A stretch of 64,000 nucleotides of DNA from contig NZ_CP035733.1 in NCBI RefSeq assembly GCF_009768975.1, forward strand, positions 930,001 to 994,000, in the 5' to 3' direction. The translations under genes were made by a program, and so were the position numbers. Source of the stretch: Sphingorhabdus lacus (GTDB lineage Bacteria; Pseudomonadota; Alphaproteobacteria; Sphingomonadales; Sphingomonadaceae). Positions 19,704 through 29,500 of this stretch are shown here, piece after piece. The notes beneath the pieces are model-generated. The model ran no database searches and was not told the origin of the DNA. It was given only the letters and a program-made list of their open reading frames with translations. Position 1 is the first letter of the stretch, and each line of letters starts with the position of its first letter.

Positions 19704-21671
19704 TCAGCCTAATTTGGCGATGATTTGAGGGGTAATTTTGTCGGCAGAGAAACCAAAATGGTCCATCAGAACCTTGCCCGGGGCCGATGCGCCAAAGCGA
19801 TCAAGGCCGATGTGGAGACCGTTGGACCCGGTAATATCGCTCCATCCAAAGGTCGTACCGGCTTCGATCGAAACACGCAGCGTGCCATCGTCCGGCAGCA
19901 CATCGTTGCGGTAGGCGGCATCTTGCGCCAGAAAACGCGTCATGCTGGGCATGGACACGACGTCCGCGCCGATACCTTTGGCTTCCAGTTGCGCCGCAAC
20001 TTCGGTTGCGAGTGCCACTTCTGATCCGGTGGCAATCAAAACGACCTTACGCGCTGTTCCGGCAGTCTGGATGCGGTAAGCGCCCTTGGCCGACAAATTG
20101 CTGTCGACCGACGTGCGCACCATTGCCAGATCCTGACGCGAGAGTGCCAAAACAGACGGCCCATCTTTGCGTTCCAGCGCGAGTTGCCAGCATTCTGCCA
20201 CTTCGATGGCGTCGCAGGGGCGGAAAACCTCGAGGTTCGGGATCATCCGCAGGCTCTGCAGCTGCTCGACCGGCTGATGCGTGGGGCCGTCTTCGCCCTG
20301 CCCGATGCTGTCATGGGTCAGCACGTAAACCACCCGCAGCCCTTGCAATGCCGACAGGCGAATTGCGGGGCGGGCATAGTCCGAGAAGATCATGAACGTA
20401 CCGCCAAAAGGTACGACGCCGCCGTGCAAGGCCATACCGTTCATCGCCGCCGCCATGCCGAATTCACGGATGCCGTAATAGATATAGCGGCCCGAATAAT
20501 CGTCTTTATTCAGAGGCTTGGTAAAAGATGTTTTGGTATTATTGGAACCAGTCAAGTCGGCAGAACCACCCAACAGTTCGGGAAATGCCTCGGTCAACGG
20601 TCCTAAAGCCATTTCCGAGGATTTGCGCGTTGCCGCCTTGGGCAGGTCCACCGCGAGTTGCGCCTTATAGGTCGACATCGCCGCTGTTGAATCGACATCG
20701 CCTGTCATCCGGCGCGTGAATTCTGTTTTTTTCGAGCTATTTGAAAGACGATCCTGCCATTCACTCTTAGCAGATGCACCTTTGGCACCCAATGCGCGCC
20801 AAGCCGACAAAATGTCCTCGGGTACTTCAAACGGGGCGCTATCCCAGCCCAGTTGCTGGCGTGTCGCGGCGATCTCTTCGTCGCCCAGCGGAGATCCATG
20901 GACCTTGGAACTGCCCTGCTTATTGGGGGCACCATAGCCAATAATCGTGTGGCAGGCGATCAGCGACGGCCGCGGGTCTGCGACGGCTTCTGCCATCGCA
21001 CGTTTGATATCGTCAAAATCATGACCGTCGCATTTCACCACATGCCATCCGGTGGCGGCATAGCGGGCCGCGATATCTTCGCTTGACGACAGATCGACTG
21101 CACCGTCGATGGTGATCCGGTTATCGTCCCACAACACATTCAAACGACCGAGGCCAAGATGTCCGGCCAAACCAATCGCCTCATGGTTTATGCCTTCCAT
21201 CAGGCAGCCGTCGCCAGCAACAACCCATGTTTTATGGTCCACCAGATCGTCACCGAAAACCGCATTCAAATGCCGCTCGGCAATCGCCATGCCCACCGCC
21301 ATCGCCAGACCCTGCCCCAAGGGCCCGGTCGTGGCTTCCACACCTTCCAGCTCGAAATTCTCCGGGTGACCCGCGCAAGGGCTGTGCAATTGGCGGAAAT
21401 TGCGGATGTTATCCATGGTCGGCCGCGCATAACCGGTCAGGTGCAGCGTGGCATAGGCCAGCATAGATCCATGTCCTGCCGACAGCACAAAACGGTCGCG
21501 GTCTGGCCATTTCGGGTCGGCGGGATCGAATTTTAGAAAGTCGGAATAAAGAACTGTCGCAACGTCTGCCATGCCCATCGGCATTCCGGGATGCCCGCTA
21601 TTGGCAGCTTGAATAGCATCCATAGCCAGTGCGCGAATTGCATTGGCCATCTGCCGTTGGTTGACAGTCAT
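19704..21671 (-). CDS. tkt: Transketolase
   Basis: Thiamine-diphosphate enzyme of the pentose phosphate pathway, 655 residues. N-terminal [19 protein letters not shown], the ThDP motif [20 protein letters not shown], and the central [20 protein letters not shown] signature are present. First gene of an operon with gap and pgk, a common alphaproteobacterial carbon-metabolism cluster. Its promoter should lie within 21672-21897, where no obvious sigma70 pair stands out. Confidence 0.98.
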   Translation of the reverse strand: MTVNQRQMANAIRALAMDAIQAANSGHPGMPMGMADVATVLYSDFLKFDPADPKWPDRDRFVLSAGHGSMLAYATLHLTGYARPTMDNIRNFRQLHSPCAGHPENFELEGVEATTGPLGQGLAMAVGMAIAERHLNAVFGDDLVDHKTWVVAGDGCLMEGINHEAIGLAGHLGLGRLNVLWDDNRITIDGAVDLSSSEDIAARYAATGWHVVKCDGHDFDDIKRAMAEAVADPRPSLIACHTIIGYGAPNKQGSSKVHGSPLGDEEIAATRQQLGWDSAPFEVPEDILSAWRALGAKGASAKSEWQDRLSNSSKKTEFTRRMTGDVDSTAAMSTYKAQLAVDLPKAATRKSSEMALGPLTEAFPELLGGSADLTGSNNTKTSFTKPLNKDDYSGRYIYYGIREFGMAAAMNGMALHGGVVPFGGTFMIFSDYARPAIRLSALQGLRVVYVLTHDSIGQGEDGPTHQPVEQLQSLRMIPNLEVFRPCDAIEVAECWQLALERKDGPSVLALSRQDLAMVRTSVDSNLSAKGAYRIQTAGTARKVVLIATGSEVALATEVAAQLEAKGIGADVVSMPSMTRFLAQDAAYRNDVLPDDGTLRVSIEAGTTFGWSDITGSNGLHIGLDRFGASAPGKVLMDHFGFSADKITPQIIAKLG

Positions 21672-21897
21672 CTATCTCATTCCCCTTTAACGACCTGATT
21701 GCCTCCAAAAAATCGACGGATATTGAAGCAGGCCGTGCTGTTCCGAGTCGCGCGTGGGCACCCTTTGCGGAGCGAAGGTGCAGGCGTCAAGCCATAGGCG
21801 GCTGATTTGCGCAACTACGGGGCTATTGTCTCAATAGGAAGCGCATTTGCTAAATAGTTTTAATTTGCTAAATTGCAGTAAGTAACGGGAGTAAAAT

Positions 21898-22089
21898 ATG
21901 CCCCAGCAACAACTAATTTTGACCATAGGCCGGATTGAGCGGGCGCTTTCGCGGCTGGAACGGATTCCATCGGGCGTTCAGACTGCGGCGCGGGATTCGG
22001 ATCTGCTGGAACGGCATGAGAAGCTGAAGGCCGAGACACGCGCCGCAATTGGCGCGATTGAAGACATCCTTGCAGGACGTACAAGCTGA
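21898..22089 (+). CDS. Small helical protein upstream of zapA
   Basis: A 63-residue protein, MPQQQLILTIGRIERALSRL and onward. It is charged and leucine-patterned, with predicted continuous helix and likely coiled coil (RIERALSRLERI, LLERHEKLKAETRAAIGAIEDIL). A GGGAGTAA ribosome site lies just upstream. Its stop overlaps the zapA start by one base (TGATG), so the two are translationally coupled and a division-related role is plausible. I recognise no named family. Confidence 0.75.
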   Translation: MPQQQLILTIGRIERALSRLERIPSGVQTAARDSDLLERHEKLKAETRAAIGAIEDILAGRTS

Positions 22090-22415
22090 TGGCCGACGTT
22101 CGTTTGATGGTCGCTGGCCGTGAATATATCGTGACCTGCAAAGATGGCGAAGAACCCCGGCTGCAGACATTGGGCAGCATGGTCGATGAAATGGCGCGCG
22201 AGGCGGGCGGCGCTTCGGGCGGCCTGAACGAAAGCCGGCTGCTTTTATTTTCAGCCTTACTGCTCGCCGACAAATTGCAGGACAGCCGGAATGTCGGATC
22301 AAATATGGCGGCTCATGCCGATTCCAACGACAGCAACAGTTATGATCAGGCGCTTGCCACCCTCGATAAACTAGCCGATCGGCTCGAAGCACTTGCGGAT
22401 AGACTTGAGGTATAG
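22089..22415 (+). CDS. zapA: Cell division protein ZapA
   Basis: FtsZ-associated protein of 108 residues. The N-terminal part ADVRLMVAGREYIVTCKDGEEPRLQTLGSMVDEMA is the ZapA globular head, and the C-terminal third forms the helical coiled coil (LATLDKLADRLEALADRLEV). The order zapA-6S RNA-fau is conserved widely among proteobacteria and supports the assignment. Confidence 0.92.
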   Translation: MADVRLMVAGREYIVTCKDGEEPRLQTLGSMVDEMAREAGGASGGLNESRLLLFSALLLADKLQDSRNVGSNMAAHADSNDSNSYDQALATLDKLADRLEALADRLEV

Positions 22416-22436
22416 GTCCACAAGGCCTATATAGTG

Positions 22437-22602
22437 CTTGGCGGGACTGCACGGCACGAACTGATGAGAACATCCCTGAGGCGATTATTTATCTAAGGGA
22501 GCTGTCCCTGTTTGGACCGTGGTCCAGACTAAACGGCGCCCACCTGACGTTTTGGCGTCAGAGGATATTCCGGGAAACGACCCATTGTGGTTCCGCTAAC
22601 CC
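22437..22602 (+). ncRNA. ssrS: 6S RNA
   Basis: Non-coding stretch of about 165 bases between zapA and fau, the classical 6S RNA locus. The ends pair through TTGGCGG (22438-22444) and CCGCTAA (22593-22599), leaving a long interrupted hairpin with a central open region, the shape that mimics an open promoter and sequesters sigma70-RNA polymerase. A -10-like TATATA lies at 22427-22432. Exact ends are approximate; assignment is by synteny and terminal pairing. Confidence 0.75.
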
Positions 22603-22628
22603 TTTGAAGGGACATTGATGCTGTGGAC

Positions 22629-23192
22629 ATGATCGACGTCAAAAAAGCACAGCGCGCAAATTTCAGGAAAATCAGAGACGAATATGTCGGGCATTTGTCC
22701 GACAATGACCGTTCCTTGTCCTTTTCCCGTATCCCCGGCCTGTTGAGCGGGCATCTGACACCGGGTGTGGTTCTGGCGGGCTATGTGGCGATAGGCTCGG
22801 AAGCCGATCCGTCGCGCTTGCTGGTAGAGGCGCATGAGCAGGGATGTATCATCGCCCTCCCCCATGTAGTTTCCAAAGCCTCACCCATGCGTTTCTTGCG
22901 CTGGAACCCGGGCGATGCCCTGATTGAAGGGCCGTTCGGGCTTATGCAGCCCGATGCGCAGGCAGAACCGGTGCGCCCGGATGTCCTGCTCGTGCCTTTG
23001 GTGGCATTTGACGACCAGTTGATGCGGCTGGGACAAGGCGCCGGCCATTATGACCGCGCGCTCAGCGTGCTTGAAAACAGCTTTGCCGTCGGCCTCGCCT
23101 GGTCCATACAATATTCTCCGGCCCTGCCCCACGACCCATGGGACATGCCGCTCAACGCCGTTCTGACCGAAAAATCCTGGATAAGCTTATGA
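22629..23192 (+). CDS. fau: 5-formyltetrahydrofolate cyclo-ligase
   Basis: Converts 5-formyl-THF to methenyl-THF in one-carbon metabolism. 187 residues from ATG 22629; a GTG two codons upstream is an alternative. The C-terminal signature LVAFDDQLMRLGQGAGHYDRAL is intact, as is the N-terminal basic patch KKAQRANFRKIRD. In many proteobacteria this gene forms one transcript with the upstream 6S RNA. Its stop overlaps the next start (ATGA). Confidence 0.93.
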   Translation: MIDVKKAQRANFRKIRDEYVGHLSDNDRSLSFSRIPGLLSGHLTPGVVLAGYVAIGSEADPSRLLVEAHEQGCIIALPHVVSKASPMRFLRWNPGDALIEGPFGLMQPDAQAEPVRPDVLLVPLVAFDDQLMRLGQGAGHYDRALSVLENSFAVGLAWSIQYSPALPHDPWDMPLNAVLTEKSWISL

Positions 23193-23425
23193 CCAAGCCC
23201 ATTACCCCGCCTTCATGGCGCAAACCTGCTGGAATGTTGGCTATTTTGGCGATCATCCTCATCTGGGCGATCCTTGTCGTCAGCGCGTCGGATTATATCG
23301 GGCAACTGCACATATTGGCGCAGGCGCTGATTTATCTTGTCGCCGGAATTGTATGGATTGCCCCGCTAAGGCCGTTGTTGATCTGGATCGAGACGGGGTC
23401 ATTTAGCGCACCGCCCGAAGTCTAA
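23189..23425 (+). CDS. DUF2842-family membrane protein
   Basis: A 78-residue protein with two hydrophobic helices (AGMLAILAIILIWAILVVSA and QALIYLVAGIVWIAPLRPLL), matching in length and layout the alphaproteobacterial DUF2842 family, function unknown. The start at 23189 overlaps the fau stop (ATGA); a longer frame from 23138 lies inside fau and is rejected. Confidence 0.8.
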   Translation: MTKPITPPSWRKPAGMLAILAIILIWAILVVSASDYIGQLHILAQALIYLVAGIVWIAPLRPLLIWIETGSFSAPPEV

Positions 23426-23438
23426 AAAACTTGGGAAG

Positions 23439-23515
<77 letters not shown>

Positions 23516-23718
23516 TAACTTGCGGTGGAGGCGCACTAGAAGCGAGGACAGATTCTGTCAACGCCCTTTGTCGCTATTCTCAAAATTGCTGCACATGGGC
23601 ACCAAATAGCGCACGCCTCATGTGATCGCTTGTCAAAATTTTGACACCCTAACCCATCCAAAACCATGTCTATTTCCCGTGCCCGGAACCGGCAGCAATG
23701 GCCAGTTTGCAAGCATAT

Positions 23719-23746
23719 TTGACGTCACGACGTCCTGTGCTATATC
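23719..23746 (+). promoter_or_regulatory. Candidate sigma70 promoter for the DUF11 operon
   Basis: The 372-base gap 23516-23887 is AT-rich. TTGACG (23719-23724) and TATATC (23741-23746) are 16 bases apart. The -35 overlaps the first of two GACGTC palindromes (23721-23726 and 23729-23734), a possible regulator site. Further down, GTTAACC (near 23830) and TTAACGG flank a GC-rich spacer. Nothing else gene-like is seen in this gap. Confidence 0.4.
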
Positions 23747-23887
23747 TTTGGTTATAGATTTTTACGATTTTACAAATTGTTACCGTTTGCAGCATGTTAT
23801 TATATATGTTTTTCAATACTTTAGGGTGGTTAACCGAGGCGCGCGCAATTAACGGTTTCTTGACGTTATTGCGGCATAAGATGGGTG

Positions 23888-24907
23888 ATGATGACCAGAA
23901 AACCTCTTTCGCGTCGCCTTGATACGGGCCGTCACAGCATTGCACCTGCGCTGCTGACGTCATGCATCATCGCCGCCACTTTGTCGGCCAACCCTGCTTA
24001 TGCGGCGGGTACGTTGGCTGGAACCGATATCCAGAATATTGCGTCTGCAACGTTCGATACAGCAGGTGGGCCTGTCACGATCCAGTCCAACACGGTCGTG
24101 ATCAAGGTCGACGAACTGCTTGACGTCACCGTTGCATCGACCGACCCCGGCGATGTCACGACGTCTCCTGGTGCAACCGGAAATGTGCAGACGTTCCGGA
24201 TCACCAATACCGGCAATGGCGATGAAGCATTTGGTCTGACCGCCAATGTTGCAAATGGCGGCGATGATTTCGACCCCACCTTGCAGCAGATCGTTATCGA
24301 TACGAATAATAACGGCGTTTACGATGCTGGCGTAGACACGGTCTATACCTCGGGCGTCAACGATCCCGTCATTGCTCCTGACCAAAGCGTCACGGTATTT
24401 GTGATCACAGCGACGCCAGCCGGCGTTGTCGACACCAACCGCGCCAATGTCAGCCTGAATGCCGTTGCGCGCACCGGAACCGGCACGCCGGGCACCAGCT
24501 TTGCCGGTGCAGGTCAAGGTGGCGGCGATGCTGTTGTCGGTTCGACGACCGCACAAGGGACCGCCAGCGGCTTCCTCGCCGTTCGCGCTACTTCGGTCGC
24601 GCTGCTGAAATCCGCGACCATCCTGGATCCCTTTGGTGGCAACCGTCCAGTTCCGGGCGCTGTCATAACCTACAGCCTAGTCGCGACGGTTTCTGGAACC
24701 GGAACAATGAACAATCTGGTCATCACTGACCCGATCCCTGCCGGATCACAATATCAGGCTGCTTCCATCACGCTGGAAGCGGCGGCTTTGACCGACGCCG
24801 CCGACGCGGACGCGGGCCGCTTTACCGGCACGAGCATCTCTGTCGCGGCGGGCAATGTCCCGGCGGGCCAAACACGCACTGTCACCTTCAAGGTTCTGAT
24901 ACCATGA
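23888..24907 (+). CDS. Exported DUF11-type repeat protein 1
   Basis: About 339 residues with a long signal peptide (basic TRKPLSRRLDTGRH, hydrophobic core, cleavage after NPAYA). The mature protein is Thr/Ala/Asp/Gly-rich with beta-sandwich character: an N-terminal segment 'TDIQNIASATFDTAGG', a middle resembling a conserved-repeat domain, and a C-terminal DUF11-like unit (LLKSATILDPFGG..PVPGAVITYSLVATVSG..NLVITDPIPAG). DTNNNGVYDAGVDTV resembles a calcium-binding loop. Its stop overlaps the next start (ATGA). First gene of a four-gene operon. A surface or periplasmic structural role is inferred only. Confidence 0.7.
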   Translation: MMTRKPLSRRLDTGRHSIAPALLTSCIIAATLSANPAYAAGTLAGTDIQNIASATFDTAGGPVTIQSNTVVIKVDELLDVTVASTDPGDVTTSPGATGNVQTFRITNTGNGDEAFGLTANVANGGDDFDPTLQQIVIDTNNNGVYDAGVDTVYTSGVNDPVIAPDQSVTVFVITATPAGVVDTNRANVSLNAVARTGTGTPGTSFAGAGQGGGDAVVGSTTAQGTASGFLAVRATSVALLKSATILDPFGGNRPVPGAVITYSLVATVSGTGTMNNLVITDPIPAGSQYQAASITLEAAALTDAADADAGRFTGTSISVAAGNVPAGQTRTVTFKVLIP

Positions 24908-25380
24908 TGAAAGCATTCAAAACCACCTTCACCGCATTGCTCGCGCTCACCGGCGCGAGTTCTGCATTTGCGGCAACGCCTTTGCAACTGACCAGCGATG
25001 TCTATGTCGAACGCCAGATCGAGCGTGCGGACGGGACCAAGAAAGTCACGCTGGAAAAGCCGACCATGGTGACGCCGGGCGACAATCTGGTGTTTGTCGT
25101 CAAATATAAAAATGTCGGCACCGAGACCGCGAGCAATTTTGTGGTCACCAACCCCCTGCCCGCTGCCGTCAAATTTGATGGCACGTCCGATGGACTGGAA
25201 ATTGTTTCAGTCGATGGCGGCAGAAACTGGGGAATCCTCGGCACTCTGCGCGTGGCGAAGGCGGACGGTACGACCCGTCCCGCGCTGCGCAGCGATGTCA
25301 CCCACTTGAAGTGGAATCTGAATCAACCGCTGACCGTTGGGGCGGAAGGCAAATTGATATTTCGGGGAGTCGTAAAATGA
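24904..25380 (+). CDS. Exported DUF11-type protein 2 (short)
   Basis: 158 residues: signal peptide MMKAFKTTFTALLALTGASSAFA, then one DUF11-like beta-sandwich (VTPGDNLVFVVKYKNVGTETASNFVVTNPLPAAVKFDG). The pattern KNVGTETASN..VTNPLP is the usual DUF11 core. A single domain, translationally coupled to the preceding gene. It may serve as a building block or adaptor for the larger partners; no enzyme motif is seen. Confidence 0.7.
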   Translation: MMKAFKTTFTALLALTGASSAFAATPLQLTSDVYVERQIERADGTKKVTLEKPTMVTPGDNLVFVVKYKNVGTETASNFVVTNPLPAAVKFDGTSDGLEIVSVDGGRNWGILGTLRVAKADGTTRPALRSDVTHLKWNLNQPLTVGAEGKLIFRGVVK

Positions 25381-25446
25381 CACCCGAAACCGTTTCGATC
25401 GCGGCGGAGTGGGCGCGATCCATAATTTGCAACAGGAGTAAACGCT

Positions 25447-26544
25447 ATGACCAGTAAGCTAAAACTGCTCGTTGCCTCGTCGACCGTATCCTTGGCTATG
25501 CTGTGTTCCGCACCTGCATTTGCCGCGGGTACCACGCAAGGCACGAGCATTACGAACAATGTGAACGTCAATTTCCAGGTGGGTGGCGTTGCACAAACAC
25601 AAGCGTCGGCCTCCGACGTTTTTGTCGTTGACCGTAAGGTCATCTTCTCTCTCGCGGAAAAGGCGCCAACTGGAACGACAAATGTCAGCCCGGGCCAAAC
25701 AGGTCAGATTACGACCTTTGTTTTGACTAACACGTCAAACGACACGCTCGATTTCACGATCACACCATCACAACTGGTGGGCGGAACGGCCGCACATGGC
25801 GGTACGGATGCGTTCAACGTCACCAATTTGCTGGTTTGCCTTGATGCGAACGCAGACAACACCTGCGATTCAGCAGCTACAGCGACTTTGACAATCAATG
25901 ATCTAATTGCTGATGCAAATACCACCATTCTGGTGGTTGGTGACATTCCTTTGTCCGCCACTAATGGTCAGGTTGCAGGCATTTCGTTGAGCGCAGCCGC
26001 GCTCAACAGCAATGGCACGGCAATTACCGCCGCGACCGACGCGACAGTCAACGGTGCGGGCACCGTGGAAACCATCTTCGCTGACACCGCGAAATCCGGA
26101 AACGGCGGCACTTCAGCTGCACGTGACGGTATCGATGTTGCGACCGACGACTATACTGTCCAGGCGGCCGTATTGAGCGTCTTCAAAACGAGCCGGATCA
26201 TCAGCGATGGCGTCAGCAGCAGCAACTTCAAGTCTGTTCCTGGCGCTGTGGTTGAATATTGCATCTCGGTGGCAAACGCCGCTGGCGGTGCGACGGCGAC
26301 GAACATCAGCATTTCTGACCTTGTGCCGACGAACACAACCTATCAGGCCGGTACGATCCGCGTAAATGGCACGGTGACAAGCCCTGGTGCAAGCCAAACC
26401 TGCGCTGCAGGAACGGTTGTCACCGATGCTTCGGACGCAGATGCGGGCAGCTTCGGCACTCCAGCCAACACAGTGGCAGGCACGTTGAATAACATCGCTG
26501 GCGGCAGCTCCAGCGCGCTTATTTTCCGCGCCACCATCAACTAA
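25447..26544 (+). CDS. Exported DUF11-type repeat protein 3
   Basis: 365 residues with a signal peptide (MTSKLKLLVASSTVSLAMLC..APAFA) and an organisation parallel to protein 1. It has an opening 'TTQGTSITNNVNVNFQVGG', an acidic middle with LDANADNTCDSAAT (calcium-loop-like), and a C-terminal DUF11-like unit (KTSRIISDG..VPGAVVEYCISVANAAGGATATNISISDLVPT). Its similarity in plan to the 23888 gene suggests an old duplication. Preceded by an AGGAG ribosome site and a 66-base gap. Confidence 0.7.
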   Translation: MTSKLKLLVASSTVSLAMLCSAPAFAAGTTQGTSITNNVNVNFQVGGVAQTQASASDVFVVDRKVIFSLAEKAPTGTTNVSPGQTGQITTFVLTNTSNDTLDFTITPSQLVGGTAAHGGTDAFNVTNLLVCLDANADNTCDSAATATLTINDLIADANTTILVVGDIPLSATNGQVAGISLSAAALNSNGTAITAATDATVNGAGTVETIFADTAKSGNGGTSAARDGIDVATDDYTVQAAVLSVFKTSRIISDGVSSSNFKSVPGAVVEYCISVANAAGGATATNISISDLVPTNTTYQAGTIRVNGTVTSPGASQTCAAGTVVTDASDADAGSFGTPANTVAGTLNNIAGGSSSALIFRATIN

Positions 26545-26562
26545 GAGATAGAGGAGGGCGGC

Positions 26563-29500
26563 GTGCGACTTTTGTCGGCGTCGCCCTTTTCCCCAATGCG
26601 ACCATTAACCACCTTCATTATGCAAGCCGCCGGTGTGCTGGCGACAGGATTTGCTCTTCCTGTCGCCAGCCTACCTGCGTCCGCGCAAACGACGCCGCAA
26701 ATTATCACCAATACAGCCACCGTCGAGTGGGATGCAGGTGCTCAGAGGCTGTCACGGACGTCAAATACGGTGCAATTTGCGGTCGAACCCGCACCTGTTC
26801 CGGCAACTTCGCTCACTTTGTTGCGATTTTCCAATACACCCGACGCATCAAGCACAAATTTGCCGACGACGATCTGTACTGGCAATAATGGTGCAACTCC
26901 CATCCGGTTTGAGGGCGTCTATTCCGGTTTGAGCACTTCACCAGCAAGTCTGGTGCCCGCAACGGCGATTCGCGCCGGCGAACCTCTGGTCATCCAGATG
27001 GACGCAGCGACCAAAAATCTGAATGCGACCGCCATCGACAGCTTCGAAGTGGTCGTCGTGACGCCTGCGGGCGATCGGGAGCGTATTACGCTCACCGAAT
27101 CGGCCACAAATAGTGGCCGTTTCCTCGGTTTCATCAACACACGCGCAATCCCGCCGGTTCCGGTGCAGGGTGATTGCGTACTTTCGGTGAATCCGGGCGA
27201 TACCGTCAACGTCGAATTCGACGATACGACGACCGGCAATCGCTTGGGCGATGCCGAGGTGGAAATTCTGGTCGATCCTTTCGGATTGACATTCGACAGT
27301 GGCGATGGCGCGCCTGTCGATGGCTCGACAGTGACAATTGTCGATGCAGCCACAGGTGCACCTGCACCTGTTTTCGGGGACGATGGCGTCTCCACCTTCC
27401 CCAGCACGATCGTGACGGGGAGCACCGTAACCGATGGCAGCGGCAGAATTTATCCTTTTACTTCAGGATTTTACCGCTTCCCATTCTTGCGACAAGGAAC
27501 CTACCGGCTCATTGTCACGCCTCCGGGACCCTATACATTCCCGTCGCAGGCCACGCCGCCCGAGCTGGCGGCGCTGACACGACCCGACGGGGGGCAATTC
27601 ATCATCGCACCGGGCTCCTATGGGGGGACAATTACCTTGTCCGACCCTGCCCCCGTGCGCATTGACATCCCGCTGGATCGTCCCGGCGGCATATTGTCAC
27701 TCCGAAAATCGACCTCCACGGTCACTGCGACGCCGGGCGACGTGGTGCAATATCGTGTCGAGGTCCGCAATACGGACCGAATCCGGAATACAGGGCCGGT
27801 CACGATTACCGACCAATTGCCGAACGCCATGCGTTTGCGACAAAATAGCGTTCGATATCAGGGTATTACAGTTACGCCGACAATTGCGCCGGACGGCAGC
27901 AGTTTCTCGGTCGCCCTCCCGCCCTTGACGGGTGGCGGATCGGGCCTGCTCACCTATCTTGCCGAAGTGCGGCAGGATGCACGGCCCGGAAATGCGATCA
28001 ACCTCGCCATTGCGCGCGACAATCGCGGTGCCGCCAGTGACCAAGTCGATGCGGCTGTTCGGATCATCCGCGACGGTATCAGCGAACGCTTCACTCTGGT
28101 CGGCCGCGTGACCGAGGGCGGATGCACTATAGACCCGCGCAAAGCCAAGGGAATTGCCGGCGTGCGGGTAATGTTGCAGGACGGCACCTACACGGTCACC
28201 GACATTGACGGCCGGTACCATTTCGAAGGGCTGATCCCCGGCATCCATGTCGTTCAGGTCGACCCCACAAGCTTCCCGCCCAATCAGGCTCCGGTCGATT
28301 GCGCGCAGAACACACGCAGCGCAGGTAGCGCCATCTCCCGCTTTGTCGAAGGACGCGGCGGCAGCCTGAAACGCGCCGATTTCCGCGCTGTGGAAACCGC
28401 AGAACGCGCCGATAGCCGTATCAACGCCACACCGCTGCCTCCGGTCCTCAGCGACCCTGAAGCGGCAGGTGCAGACCGCGATTGGCTGACAGGCCAGGAA
28501 CCCGGCACCGGCTTCCTCTACCCCGCCACGGACCAAAATCCGCGCGTCAAATCGATCCGCGTCGCCATCAAATACCGTGCCGGTCAGACCATCGAGCTGT
28601 TCACCAACGGCAAGAAAGTCGACGCGCTGAACTATGACGGCACCAAGAAAAGCGCCGATGGTCAGGTGCAGGTCGCCATCTGGCGCGGCGTTGGTATTGA
28701 GGACGGCACCACGAAGCTGACCGCGAAAATCAAGGACGCATCGGGCGCCGTAGTCGAGACGCTGGAGCGCGATGTCTACTTCGCCCACGCACCGATGCGC
28801 GCGCAATTCCTGAAAGACCAGTCGGTGTTACTCGCCGACGGTGTGACACGGCCACGCATCGCCGTGCGCCTGACGGACCGTTTGGGCAAACCGATCCAAC
28901 ATGGCGCTGTAGGCGATTTCAGCGTCACTGAGCCTTATCGCCCCGCTGTCGAGGTAGATGCCGAGCAAGCACGCCAACTGTCCGGTCTGGAGCGCGCAGC
29001 ACCCGTCTGGCGTGTGCATGGCGACAACGGTATCGCCTATATCGAACTGGAACCCACAACAGCCTCGGGATCGCTGGCCATCAGCTTCAACTTTGTCGAT
29101 GGCGAAGTGCGTCGCGAACAACGCGTCGAAACCTGGCTTGATCCGGGCAATCGCCCTTGGACTGTTGTCGGCTTTGCCGCGGGCACCATCGGCTTCAACA
29201 AGCTGGAAGAAGGTCTGGAAGAACAGGTTGGCGATGATGATCCCATCAGTGTCGACGGCCGGATCGCGCTTTATGCAAAGGGTCGCGTCACGGGCAAATG
29301 GTTGATGACCATGGCCTATGACACCGACAAGAAAGAGGATCAGACCCGCTTTGCCGGCGTCATTGATCCGCGTCGTTATTACACCATCTACGCCGACCGC
29401 ACGGACCAGCGTTACGACGCCGCATCGGTGCGTCGTCTCTACCTGAAACTGGAGCGTCCACAATTCTACGCCCTGTTCGGCGATTACCAGACCGGTATCG

